Origin: Antedon mediterranea
Lineage: Eukaryota; Echinodermata; Crinoidea; Comatulida; Antedonidae
DNA: 64,000 bases
Direction: 5' to 3'
Assembly (NCBI RefSeq): GCF_964355755.1
Contig: NC_092676.1
Location: 22,922,288 to 22,986,287 of the forward strand
Under the pieces are notes generated by a model. That model worked only from the letters and a program-made list of their open reading frames with translations. It was not told the DNA's origin and did not search any database. Position 1 is the stretch's first letter. Each line of letters begins with the position of its first letter. This document shows positions 1 through 12,527 of the stretch, in pieces. The translations under genes and the position numbers were made by a program.

Positions 1-2001
1 TCTACTACTTTCCCGTCTGGCTAGATTTACTAAACATAAATAATAATTAACTCGGCTATAAGTAAAACTGAATGATAAACGGACTAAAATTATAATTGTA
101 CAGTAAAAATTATCAACAATAATATTCAAAATTAAATTAATATACATATTTTAAATTTAATTACAAAACAGTAACACTTTTTTTCTTTCATATAATCGGT
201 TTCATCTAAGATGATGGTGCTCTCTTTCATCTGTTAATCAAACTATTACACCTTGAAGATATGCAAGACTAACATGCAAGATAAAAGTTGTTATTCAGCT
301 AATTATCAGCTTATTGTTATTGTTTATAACAAATAAAATAAGCATAATTTGGAAATACATTACAGATATCTTTATGCTAGTTTATTATGATAATAATTAG
401 AATTAAAAGTGGTTATAAATGAAGAACATTTCAAAATAGATAAATTCTATACCATAGGCTTATTTAAATCTGTAAAAAATCTAAGCGCTTTGAATGATTG
501 TAATTTGTAATTACATGATTTGAACTATTTTCTATACTCATTTTTTATTATTTATACTTCATGATAATTGTATTATAACTTTAGTTTGTAGCTACATTAA
601 TTATTTATAAATAAAACTATAATATAGTAAGTTTAAAAAAAACGTTGAAAGTTTTAAGCAGTTAACGCTCCTGTAAAAAAAAGACCGAGTACCATACTTT
701 TGATGTGCAGATTGAGGGCGTACCATTTCTTTAATACTTACTATTTATTGAGGGCGTATTGTAAGTTGCTTACCTTAATTTTCACAAGTGGCTGTTACGA
801 ATTGGCAGATTTCTTGAAACGAGCAATGTAAATACGAAAACGGTATAGGCATTGATACTTTCTCCTTTAAAACTCCGTAATTGGATTTTATGGAAATTTA
901 CCAACAGAAAGCCTTCTGTAGGCCTAACCATTGTTGGTTACGGATCGCTGATTTGGGTTGCTTTTGATCATTTCAAGATGTCTACTGACTTGAGTATTAC
1001 GATGATAAATACAATATTAGATTGTTCTTACAAGAAATGTGTCTATTACTCTTAACAGAACATCAAGTATGTATTTTTAGGTAAATATAATAAGATTTTA
1101 ATGATCTTTTTGATACTAAACATGTTAAAGTAAGACAGCCAATATAGGCCTACACAGATGAAAACATAGAGCCCACATAGGCCTAAAACTATGTTCTTCC
1201 AAATAAAGATGTTTTAGATAGTGTAATTAATAATGTATATAGCATGTAATTTTAAATACGTTTTTATGACCGCCACTACTATGTTCAAAGCATATTTTAA
1301 CGATATGCTGCCGGGTTTTTCCAACCATAATAAAGGTATATATTATTTTGAATTATCCAAAACTTTCAACACGCTACACTTTATTGTATATACAATTTAA
1401 AATATGCATAAATCAGTATTAATATATATTCAAACAGTAGTAGTAATAATAGTAAAATAATTGTTTTTTATTGTTTAGGTAAAAACAAACTGAAATGTGT
1501 ATGCTCATGTTTCTGTATCATTATTGACTTTACTGATTCATTACCAATTTTATTTGTAATCATCATTATTTATAACCCTTTTTTACTAATTCCAATAAAT
1601 GAATTGATCTAGTAATTGTCTGTAAAGCTGTTTTTTATTTAATTCTTTACTATATAAGACTGATTGGGACCTACTATTAGGCCTATACATTTAATTAAAT
1701 TAAACTAGTGTTTGTTTCACTTAATTATTCATCAGCTATACTTTCTCAAAACAACACTAAAAAGAGCTACAGTATATCCGGTTTTTGAGTACTGATAATT
1801 CAGGGGTTGAATTAGGTGGCTAGATGACAGAGGGCGTGCTTTTTGATATTTCGGTCCAGATTTTATTAAGCTTTTGTGACGTCATCAATATATTGTGTTT
1901 AAAATACATTATTGTGCAAACACCAAGCACACAAAGCAAGTCACGGAAACTTTTGAAAAGGTACTCTTCCACCAAATGTTGTAGTTTATAGTAGAATCAA
2001 T
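1..2001. other. Upstream flank of gene A, no gene recognised
   Basis: AT-rich sequence with no convincing exon. The longest open frame (852-1055, + strand) has no recognisable motif and no splice context. The TAGGCCTA palindrome occurs at about 1145, 1176 and 1679. The 5' untranslated region and promoter of gene A must lie near the right end but cannot be delimited by eye. Confidence 0.5.
1877..1884. promoter_or_regulatory. CRE-like palindrome TGACGTCA upstream of gene A
   Basis: A perfect TGACGTCA lies 118 bp before the gene A start codon. This is the consensus CREB/ATF site. The same octamer also occurs at about 2743 (inside a MITE), 6139 (coding), 11939, 39821 and 48784 (coding), so its position near the promoter may be chance. 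Confidence 0.3.
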
Positions 2002-5000
2002 ATGAAGATTACAGTCAATTTGGTTTTCATCACTATTGTAACTTTAGCCCTTACATGGCCAGGTAAGTGCGTCACGTCTTTATTACGTTTGTAGACTTAG
2101 TAGGCCTATATAAAGTAATAATGTAAAAATGTTAATCCGGAAGTTATGGAAGGATTTTCTGACGTACAGTATTCCTATATAATAGTCCAATATTTCTATG
2201 CACTTTATTTATGGGTTTGGAGTGAAATTACACTTTAAAGACAAAATACACATTTTTAGCTTGTTTGTAATATAAACTGTATTAAAATAGCGCAAATTTT
2301 TAACAATTCAATTCTGTTATTATACAGTTTTACGCAACAACATAGCCTTGATATTTACGTACATTCATTGTAGTGCTATTATAATTAATATTATTAATAT
2401 TAATTATATATCTGTACATAATCTCATTTCGCAACTGTTTCTTTTCTGAATCATAAACTTTAAAGAAGTGATTGTTTCTGATCTTTGGTGTTTTAGAATA
2501 AAAATAATTTTTTTATAGGGTAAATAAGTCCATAGATTATCAGTAATAATGAATATATCGGTGTATCATCTAAATTATGTTAGGTGATATACAGTGTGAA
2601 CATGTATACATAAATCTTGTGTATTCATAGAAAGACTAAGAAATAAAAATAAGGTTTCAATGTATACCAGTGAAATAATGGTGTATTTAGTAAAACTTGG
2701 TTACTAAGCCCTGTCTACACTAACTGTATGGGATATATAGACATGATGACGTCATATAAATACCATTTGGCATATCACTACCATTATTTGGGCACAGCAC
2801 ACTTTTTGTAAAACTAGTTTGATAGTGTAGACGGGCTTTTAGGAAGTTTACATTCAAGCGAATTCAACAAGCATGTATGTTTGTTAAAATATATTGAAAA
2901 TACGGTCATTTTGTTACAATAATGTCTCTCAATTTAGCCTATTTTGCTTTAAACATTTTTGTCTGCTCATTCAATAGGTAATTCTAATACTTAAAATCTT
3001 GTAGCAAAAGGCCAGCCATTATCTGGCTATGAATGACAGATGTTAAACTAACAACAAACAAGTGCAGCAGTTTGTATGGTATAATCAACCAAAAATATTT
3101 GTATTATTTGGCATCAATAAAATTATCGTAATCCTAAGTTATGCTATAAATAATTTTATTATTTCTAAAAGTAGTTTCGCAATCGAGGCTTTTAAAAAAA
3201 CGATAGTAGATAATACAGTCGATTACTGACATGAATAAAGAATGGAAAGTTGAATGCATACAATATTAATGAAAGGAATATCTGTGGCAGAGGAAAATAG
3301 TTCAAGGATCAAGGATTAGTTTAATTTTAAAATATGAAACTGCTTTAAAAACACGTTCACTGCCACGGCGTATTTATACGTCAAAAATTGCGTGTCGCTA
3401 CTTGCCAAGACGTAATACTACGTCAAAATCGTAGCACTTTTGTATTGTATGTAGAATCGCTGGCAGTGGTGATTGGAACAGGAATTATCGCATGGCAGTT
3501 TATGAATGATGTACGTAAACGATAATCTAAAAAAAAATGTCATATGTTTGTTTGTGTTTATTCCCTCATGCATTGAATATGGTTTATACGATGGCGCCCT
3601 CACACTCAATATAATCATCTCAAACATGTCATAAATTGCGCTAATAGTAAATAAAAATAATAAAGGATGAAATGATTCAGTGTGGTTTACTGTTTTTATC
3701 TCTCGATGATAGGTTTGACCGATTTTAGCGCGGAAAATCTCCGACGTATATTTACGTTCCTGGCAAAGTCAATAAAATTGTTGGACCATTGCCAGTGACG
3801 TATTTATACGTCTCAACGGTTTTTCCCGCCATCGTATTTTGAATGACATCATGATAGTCTGTGACCAGATGTTACACTTTCAAACTGTAATTTAATATGT
3901 AAACGGGACTTGGCACTGGGACAGAAATTACGGAAAATGCCTTGGCAGTCAATGTGTTAAAACTCCAATTTATGGTTCAACGCCCTTTAATTCACCAATG
4001 AAAAGAGTAGTAAAAATTTAAAAAAAATGATAGAACATAGGTAGGAAAATTGTGGATGAAAATTATCTATATCTACATTATTCGGACTTCAACGACTGTA
4101 CTAAGCCAACTTAAAGCTCATACAATAAGGACACTACCAATTCAAATAAAATTAACAGTAACAAAAACGTATAACTATGGTTAATGTGGTATATGTTGAT
4201 TGATTGATTGAATTTATTTGATGCTCAACATTAAAATAACAAACAGACAAAAGACAAAATAACGAGCATCAGGAACACCCATTAGGCCGGAAAAACCAGC
4301 CCATTTCCAATGGGGTCCAAATTGCACATAACAAACAAGAGAAAATACAACATTTAAAAAACATATATATATATATATATACATTAAAATAAAGCCCAGT
4401 AAAACAGAAAAATTAAAAGAGAAAGCAAACAAGTAATGAGAAAAATTGCACGTTATCAAGACCATTATAGTTATCAAAATTATTCTAAATATAAAATATT
4501 GCGTTCAAAATATTTTTTAATATGAGATTTGAAAGTAGTTAAGTTGGGAATTAATTTTAAGTTTGATGGAAGAGCGTTTTTGTTGTCTATCAATAGCAAA
4601 TCGGTTTCTTTTAATCAGTTATGCTAAGTTCGACAGCAGCTCTGACATGCCTAGTTAACGTTAATTACGTTACGGACATGGCTTTAGAAAATGAGCAGGT
4701 GACATCCGTTCTCTTGGACCATATCTTGTTCACAATGCCAACTTGTTTTGATAAAATACATAGTACATGATTATTAAAATAATTTAGTAAAGTGTGATGT
4801 CTAATCTGGACAATATAAGATACAAATTAACACTCAGCACAAACATAGTTTGGTTTGCTTTGTTTTCTTGTGACGCCCTTTTTAATCATACTAAAAACAA
4901 AATAGTTGCTTTATTTTGGTATGCCAGAAGTGGAAACATTACAATAAACAAACAAGGCACGATTATTTACTTTAAATTATTAAGCATTGATTAATTCACG

Positions 5001-8000
5001 TAAATTGACGGGTTTCATTGATGGTAATTTATGTTTACCTTTTTTATTTAGTTTTCTGCCAAGAATCAGCGTCGTATTATGGAAAGGCAATTGGCGACTT
5101 CATGACATACGCACACAGGGCAGGAGGTAGTGTCTACGCTATCAATGATCAAACGATGTGGATCCGTAATTTTAACTATGATGGTACAGCTCCAGGTAAT
5201 TATATTTCTATCGACTATAACAAGTCTATAACGACAATAACATCTTACAAAGCGATAACATGTTTGCTGAAAGAATAAATAATTACATTTATTTACATCG
5301 GATTTGTGTTGTTTTTGTGTAGATGCATTTCTATGGGCTGGTATGAACTCGAATCAACCTAGCTCTGATGGAGAGATTATTCCTAAGGAAGATGGAAGGT
5401 AAGAGAATGCAATATATCTTCTTCAGTAGTAATTTGCATACGATCTTCATTGAAGAATTGTAATATATGAGGTACGGCACAAACAGAGATCACCATATTT
5501 TAAATGTGTTACTTTTGGCGACACAAGACATTTAAACGGTTATCGGAGGACCAGCGAATATCTTAATCTATGAAATTACCACTCCACGTTCAACGTCTTT
5601 ATCATTTTCCCCGTATATACCTTGGTTTAGGTAGACATAATAGGCTTAATAAATGATGCTGTGACACGTTGTTTCTTTATATTACAGTACCGATAAGTTG
5701 GGTGCTTATACAAACCAGAATATAGTAGTAACACTCATGTCCGGAAGAGTTATTTCAGATTTCAAATGGATCTCAGTGTGGTGTAAATCGTTTGCGGTAA
5801 CGTACTGAATTCAGTATTCCATTACAACTTTTGAGAAATAATAAAATCAATAATAATGGACGTCGAATTGCAAAGATTAATTTAGTTAGTATGCTCACTG
5901 CAGATTCACAACACAAGTCTTTATTCACAATGGCAATAGCTTTTATTTAGTGAGTTACTATTCATTATGGTTATGTTTGTTACACGTGAGTTTTTAGTGA
6001 CGACTGTCGTCACACTAATATCAATGCATTCTTTAGGTCAACTTTGCCGATGTGTACATTACTGATGGGTTTCAAGCGCCTTCTCCTCATTCTTTCGGTG
6101 TACTTGGATTTAATCCAAGAGTTCATAATGTTAGAGCTGATGACGTCATATTCGTTGATAGCAAGACAATTCGATTCGAGAATTTAGAATACGATGGATT
6201 TGGACCAGGTACCTTAACTAATTTATAGATATATAAAATACCAAATATGAATAAAGGTAAATGTAAATCCGTATCATAACAAAATACGTAAACATCTAAT
6301 CGAGAACAATTATATCGTCTCGTGTTTAGATGCGTACTTCTGGGGTGGAACCGGAAGCCCGAGCACAAGTGGATTTGCAGTTCCAGATGAAAACGGAAGG
6401 TAAGTATTTATTACTATTGTAATTATTTGCACTATTTTTATTTCTTTCAAAATGATAATTTTATTAAATCTAGTTATTTTCAAATAAGTTGTTATATTTA
6501 AATAAGAAAATAATGAACTCGTCTATTAAAGTATTTATATCTTTAGCATTGCCAACTACAATAATAAGTGTTTGTTTAATTCTCAATGCAATGCCATTTG
6601 GTTTATTTTCAACACTGACAACTATTTATTTATTTATTTATCGACTCTTTTCAGGGTATGAAAGAACATTCTTTCAACCTTATACAAAGAAAATAACTAA
6701 ACACTTCCAGACATAAAGATTTGGTCTTATACATAATTTCTATATAGAAAAGACACATCTAACTAAATATATACAGAATTTCGTGAATAAATTGAGCTAA
6801 GTTTGAGAGTTTTCTTTTTGGATTTGGTATTAAATAATTGGTGCATTCTTGTTCTATTTGGGCTAATGATATAATACTTTTGAATATATATTTGTCGCAC
6901 GGGAACAAGTACACTGGATGATGCATATTATATCAGATTTAAGATATGCACTATACACAGGTTATTATCGTTGAATGGAAAATAAAAGAAATTACATTAA
7001 TTTGGATGTTTTTTAAATGGAGTCAGAAATAAAATGAGTAGGCCTACAACAAAATAGAACAGCCAGATAGAAATGGCAAGGTCTTTGAAAACATACTTCG
7101 CCAGTGCTAACATCTGAACATAAAGCTATCCAAACATAAGTATTAAGGTCTACAACATTTAACTTATGATACCTAAAGTGTTGCAATTAAAATATATAAT
7201 CATTAATTTTCTTGCAGCAAAGACCAACGGTTACGTAGATATACAGGCGAAACTATTACCATTAAACTTGATGGTGATTTAACAGTTTTTGACATTGATT
7301 ACATTGGATTATGGTGTGTAGCAGCTAGGCAAAACTTCGGTCATGTCGATATTCCAGACAGGTCGCAATTAAACATACCGCCATCGTATACTGTTGATGT
7401 AGTGGTAAGTAGACATTTTAAACTTCATATACTACAACCAAAATGTGTCGGAAGCCATTGGTTTGTGTAATACGTGCATTACCAAATTTAGACGATAAAA
7501 ATCACATGTGGACATGTATTGCGGAGTTTTCAATATCTACCTAGTTTATACTAATTAATACCATAACTTGTTGATATAGTATTGAGAATAGGTTTAATAA
7601 AAGAATGAATGAGGTATTTACTAATTATTCACCCTATACTGAAGCTGTAACTAGATAGTGTCTAACTGACTATTGCAAGTCATCTAGAAACTATTCTAGC
7701 TGTATTTTTAAAACTAATTCTAAAAATATTGATTTTGCAATACATTATTATGTTAAACTTTCAAAACAGGAAGAAAATGTTGTAAATTGTGAGCAACTGA
7801 ATGAGAACCTGCAAGTGCTCTGGACCATTAACAGCACCATGGTTAACTTCCAGCTGAGAGGAGACGTAGACGTTGATGAATACATGGCGTTTGGTATCAG
7901 TGGTTCAACCACAAGTACATCAATGGTTGGGTCAGATGTTGCTGTCACCTGGTTTGATGGACAGACTGCACAAGCAGTAGATTACAATATAAATGCTTAT

Positions 8001-11000
8001 TCTCAGGTACTTGTGTTATCTTGGTGCAAAATGTTGAATGGCGTCCCAGTATGTGAAAGAGTTGGATATTCACTTTGTAGATAAACTTGTGTTTTCGGAT
8101 ATGAATGTTATAGAATTATCGTTGTTGAGTATTTTTGTTTTTGTTGTAACGTAAGGAAAAATATGAATCTAACAAACACATTTTCCTAATTGTTATTCAT
8201 TGCTTACTTACAATTAACAATGAAAAAAGACTATAACATGATCGTTTTATCTGTAGTGTTCAAGTGGAATTGGTGCATGCCCTGACCAGTCCTCTAGTAA
8301 CGTCGGTATAAACGATTTAACTGGGATATCTGGCTATGTTGAGGATGGTGTGACCAGTATTTCGTATTCCAGGTTACTGGATACAGGTATTTATAAAGTG
8401 CATATTATAGCTAAATTTAATAACTAGAGATCAAGATGACACACTTGTATAGAATTTGAACTTAAGTAACACGTTAGCTGTGTCTTTTTTGTTTTAGTCC
8501 TTTTGCATGATGTTTTATGCCCTTCCTTTTAGATAGGCTGTTAAACCCATTAAAGTCATACGGTATACAGACACAAATAAATGCTTGTAATAAACAATAA
8601 CAAATAACAAAGCATCGTATTACATCTGATAGTAAAGCAGTTAATGATATCGGAAGATGTAAATTAAGTGTAGTATGCTTTTGCCGTAAATTATTCATGG
8701 GTTTTACTTTTTGATAAAAATAATGCGGGCCATGAACATTGTACACAATGATTGCATCATTCTATTTATAAATTAATTGAATATTTTTCAAAAACACTAA
8801 TAATAAATTAATCATTGGCAGGAGATGCAACTGATAAAGTAGTTCCAGCAACAGGGGAAACGTATGTGTCTTGGGCTATTGGACCAATAAACAGCGATGG
8901 TTTAGCTACAAGGCATTCGGTTCAAACAGAAGGTATGTAAAGTCATTTGAACCGTAAAATCTCCTTCAGAAAAAGATATAAACAACACACAGACAGCACA
9001 ATTTAAGATACATGATATCACTATTAAACCGGACAGTAAATATTTATTATCATCAGTTGATTGTTTCATTTACTTGTAATATATACGGTAATATTAATGT
9101 AATATTATTTCATATTTATAGTACAGCTAATATCTAAATACAGAAATACAGTTGTTTACATTGATAATTAACAGTGAATTCTCCAGAAAATGGAAAGAAG
9201 ATCAATTTCGGTCGACTACCATTTGATAATTGCACTTCTCTTATCGAGACCGGGCCAATTGAAGGTTGGGACGAGTTGACCATCCATCCGAATGTAACTC
9301 ATTTTAACGCTACAATTGGTCCAAGTGGTGGTGAAAAAGGTTATACCTCTATAACAGGTACTGCATTTATACAAATTCAACCAGTTGATATAATCTGTTG
9401 ATATAATATATTGATAAATTATTTATGCTAAATCTGATAAAAATTATTATTTCAATAAATGCCCAATAATTTAATCTTAAGAATTGTTACATAGTATAGA
9501 CGAACATAATAATAGGCCTAATATAAGTAATAACATAGTGAGTAAATAATTCATATAAACAACTTTCTTACTTTTTTTGTGCAGGAAATGTTGGATGGGG
9601 AATCGCTTGGTACATAAACGGTTTGCTTATTCCACGGCTAACACTAACTCGTGGAACAACATACACATTTTCAGTAAACGGAGGAAATGATCCAAGTCGA
9701 AGTGCAGACTACCATCCACTGTATCTTACCAATGATACAGGAGGTGGGTACGCTGCCATTGTACCGTCTGACCAGGTAAAACATTAAAAAGAAATATAAG
9801 TGACAGTTTTTAATATGATCTCGGTAAGTAAGTAAACAAAACAACATACTGCTTTCATCACTGATAGAGGGTCTTCCTATATAGATGCAAAATAAATCGA
9901 ATATAACAAATTGAAAAGAAAGTTATTAGTGATATTTACTTTGTTCTGGTTTCCAGAATTATGATAAAGCTCATGTTTAACTTGCTTTATTTCCAGATAA
10001 CACAAGACATATATGCTGGTCCAGTATGTAAGTTCTGTAAAAATAGATAAAAGAAATCTAAACATTTAAAAAATATCGTCACATAATTCTCTTTTTTTAT
10101 CTTTATGAATTATTAATATTAGTAATGGCTCTATTTGATTATGGTCAGGGGAATCACACACTTGCAGTAATAACTCCGGACATCTCGGAATAAAAACAGA
10201 CCTATAATTGCTAGAGTGTGTTTTCCACAAAATTGCCTTCACACTATGAAAGCATATGATTTGCGTTGTGAAAAGAGTAAAATAATTTCAAAAACATTTT
10301 TTTTTAAATTCAAGCGGGTCCGTTGTGTCAATACATAAGCACAGCAGAAGATGATCAGAGTGCAGAATCCGACACCTTTCAAGATTATGCCAACACGTTG
10401 GAACTAGTCTGTAATTCACCAGGCTCAGGTACACTGGTGTTTACACCAGACGACAGTACACCTGACAAAATATACTATCAGGTAAGCGTATTCCATCAGG
10501 TAGAGTTAACAATTTAGCATATGAATGTTGTTGGAGAAATTAGTTTCTTTTAAAGTGTTGTCATACTAATATAAATTGTTTCTTAAACAGTGCTATACGC
10601 ATCGTTTCTTAGGATGGGAGATAGACGTTATTGATCCAGTCGTTATAGGTAAATATGATTTTTTTTTAGAATAGTTTTTTTTTATATAATGCTTAAAGAA
10701 CCTATCTTGTATTGTATATCCAAAAGCTTATACAAAACTTTATCCTACATACATCGTTTTATTTATTTATTGTTTATAGTTAAGTTTATTATTATTATCT
10801 ATTTGGGACAAAACTGGGACGTTATCCTGCAAGCATACCCCACATAAAAGCGAACTTACTTGACGTTAATGCTTTAAAAATGCGTAATGACCAAAATTTA
10901 AGTAATCTGAGGCTTCATTGTATTTCTACCGTTGTTTGCCTGTATGTAAAGAGAAACTTACATTTCCATTCGGTATACATGTTGTAAATGTATATGTGTA

Positions 11001-11558
11001 ATATGTTTAAGCACAGGTGAATGCGGTGCTGGATGCTTAAACGGTGGTACATGTGTTACTATAGATGAAACTAGTTTCTGCAATTGCACTGAAGGCTTTA
11101 CTGGTCCGACGTGTAAAACAAGTGAGTTTGTTTTGTTTGTTTGTTGAATAATATTTTCCACAATGTTTGGATTTTCAAGAAAGGCTAGACAGTTTAAAAA
11201 AATGTAGATTGTCGTCAAAATAAAGTATTATAATAAATAACTTTTACTCTAGTCTTGGTTATAAAAAAAACAACCTTAAACCTGATAATACAAATGATGC
11301 ATGCATTAATGTCAGAGAAAAGTATTACAATAAAGATGGAGGAGGAGATATTAGTTAGTCCTGCTGATTATTCAAAGACATTTATTGGCCTAATAAAATC
11401 ATATTTTTTTTAACCAATAGCACATTTTAAAATGGCAACTTAATTTCATTCTAAAATGAATACCGGTAATTGTAATGATTTATAGTTTTTTAAATATTAA
11501 TTTATTATTTGTGTGTTTTTTTTCAGTTCTTGTATATTGCCCATGCGCAGTACCATAA
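2002..11558 (+). CDS. Skeletor-like: Gene A: secreted Skeletor-like protein (DM13-DM13-DOMON-EGF), 687 aa, 17 exons
   Basis: Exons: 2002-2062, 5052-5195, 5323-5398, 5688-5796, 6037-6208, 6330-6399, 7218-7404, 7770-8006, 8257-8386, 8822-8932, 9175-9357, 9585-9775, 9997-10027, 10315-10481, 10591-10648, 11017-11121, 11527-11558. All junctions are GT/AG and the sum is 2064 nt, ending in TAA. Residues 1-20 form a hydrophobic signal peptide. DM13 domains span about 25-137 and 138-255, each with its conserved WC cysteine (Cys126, Cys244). DOMON spans about 277-435, and the Skeletor C-terminal module about 436-640, including the [14 protein letters not shown] motif. One EGF (643-677) is followed by a ten-residue tail. 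Order and motifs match Drosophila Skeletor and Knickkopf. The signal peptide makes an extracellular location likely, unlike the nuclear spindle-matrix role reported for fly Skeletor. An extracellular redox role is the family hypothesis, not shown here. Confidence 0.9.
2704..2841. mobile_element. 138-bp MITE in gene A intron 1
   Basis: Imperfect terminal inverted repeats sit at 2704-2722 and 2823-2841 (core GTCTACACTA and TAGTGTAGAC). The interior has no coding capacity. Family not identified. Confidence 0.65.
3345..3960. mobile_element. 616-bp non-autonomous piggyBac-like element in gene A intron 1
   Basis: TTAA at 3345-3348 and at 3957-3960 bounds the element. The right end read on the minus strand begins TTAACACATTGACTGCC; the left end carries the related CACGTTCACTGCC three bases inside its TTAA. 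A TTAA target site with a GACTGCC-type terminus fits piggyBac. The interior repeats a motif around CGTATTTATACGTC and encodes no transposase. Confidence 0.55.
4196..4606 (-). mobile_element. Truncated LINE 3' end in gene A intron 1
   Basis: Read on the minus strand, about 4606 to 4485 encodes a peptide containing NALPSNLKLIPNLTTFKSHI and then stops. This resembles the last residues of non-LTR reverse transcriptases (W-N-x-LP ... FK pattern). A 3' untranslated region follows, ending in a (TCAA)n tail at 4196-4210. No upstream reverse-transcriptase domain remains and no target-site duplication was found. Confidence 0.55.
4363..4380. repeat. (AT)9 microsatellite
   Basis: Uninterrupted alternating AT inside the LINE 3' region. 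Confidence 0.85.
5052..7404 (+). other. Gene A exons 2-7: the two DM13 domains
   Basis: DM13-1 starts with YYGKAIGDFMTYAHRAGGSV and carries YDGTAPGDAFLWAG. DM13-2 starts at GVLGFNPRVHNV and carries YDGFGPGDAYFWGG. The paired motif, and the paired introns cut after G of PG-D and after the DG dipeptide, show that the two domains arose by duplication with their introns. Each ends with an aromatic-W-C motif followed by V/QNF, typical of the DM13 end. The cysteine is the proposed redox residue of this family. Confidence 0.88.
7770..8932 (+). other. Gene A exons 8-10: DOMON domain
   Basis: The domain begins at [15 protein letters not shown] and includes [22 protein letters not shown], two cysteines flanking GIGA, and [22 protein letters not shown] is a beta-sandwich that binds haem or sugars. 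Met325 in the SMVG motif lies where haem-binding DOMONs supply a methionine ligand, so haem binding is possible but not demonstrable here. Confidence 0.85.
9175..10648 (+). other. Gene A exons 11-15: conserved Skeletor C-terminal module
   Basis: Contains [51 protein letters not shown] and, near the end, a GPLCQY segment and [17 protein letters not shown]. The same order is found in animal Skeletor proteins and nothing in it suggests a membrane segment. Exon 13 is only 31 bp. Confidence 0.85.
11017..11558 (+). other. Gene A exons 16-17: single EGF repeat and short tail
   Basis: Exon 16 encodes one six-cysteine EGF (GECGAGCLNGGTC ... CTEGFTGPTC) on a phase 1-1 exon. Exon 17 follows a strong pyrimidine tract and adds ILVYCPCAVP before TAA. 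This short tail replaces the 27-EGF array of the paralogue next door. Confidence 0.8.
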
Positions 11559-11726
11559 ACCATCCATTAGGATATAATTATGTAGGCCTACAATAACGGT
11601 ACAATTTTAACTATGATTAGTAAAGTTATAAATCACATATTCGGAATAATCAAAGGATGCAGTGGACATCAATTCATATTCCATTTCTATCTATTATCAA
11701 AGGAAACGAATTCAAGTAAAACCATG

Positions 11727-11732
11727 AATAAA
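11727..11732 (+). terminator. Candidate polyadenylation signal AATAAA of gene A
   Basis: AATAAA lies 168 bases after the gene A stop codon and directly before the perfect hairpin at 11733-11760. Further AATAAA motifs near 12267 are alternatives. Confidence 0.4.
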
Positions 11733-11760
11733 ATAAAGCAATGCGACCGCATTGCTTTAT
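11733..11760 (+). other. Perfect 12-bp hairpin in gene A 3' region
   Basis: ATAAAGCAATGC (11733-11744) and GCATTGCTTTAT (11749-11760) are exact reverse complements with a GACC loop. It would be transcribed if cleavage lies downstream. Function unknown; it is too short for a typical microRNA precursor. Confidence 0.6.
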
Positions 11761-12527
11761 ATCGTTTTTCTTCTTATTGGTGTCGATTTCTGGCCCCTTT
11801 TAAATACTGAGAAACAAATTGAGGATGGGGTTAAATGAAATGTTTTAAAGAACAAGATGTGTTGTGTGGCAATATAATTTAGTGTTTTTCTTTGGAATCA
11901 ACAGTAAAGTCGATTTTTTTCCAAATCAGTCAATATAATGACGTCATAATAACAAAGCAACCATGCATAAGTACAATTGTACGTTAATCGTCTTGTTTAA
12001 TAAGTTGATATAATCAAAATGCATGAGCTCTGTAATGTTAGTATCATGGATATTTTTTTAAAGATAGAATTTGTACTGAAATAATGATAAAGAAAATGTA
12101 GTTTACTCTACGCATGGATAAATTAATTAGTACTTATTTATCAATGCTCTACCTGATATACTTTATTATTTTACATAGTATTATAAACCTATACATAGAT
12201 ATAAATTAAGATATGTAACCTTTAATATAATTATATATTTCTAGCCTTCCATTTTGTACATAGTAAATAAACAATAAATCGATCGAACAGTTATTTATTT
12301 GTCGAAGAAACCCTTCATAAAATATGACTCACCAAACGAAAGCATTCAAGCATAATTCGATATACCTGTGAAATGCGACTAAACAGGAGCTCACACGAAC
12401 AATAGAAATTGGGATAATGCTGTTACAATAGGCTAATAAAGATCGAGCACTGGAGTGTGTCACACGCAGGCATTTGGATCTATAAGATTGTAATCATTCG
12501 TGCAGTGAACATACTGGAGACTATTTG

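Larger units (their letters stand above)
11559..12527. other. Spacer between genes A and B
   Basis: About 970 bp with the gene A 3' untranslated region at its left end and, presumably, the gene B promoter at its right end. No exon was recognised. TAGGCCTA lies at about 11583 and TGACGTCA at about 11939. Confidence 0.5.

Noticed and set aside
852-1055. 67-codon frame upstream of gene A
   Set aside because: No motif and no junction linking it to gene A, whose own first exon has a good signal peptide.
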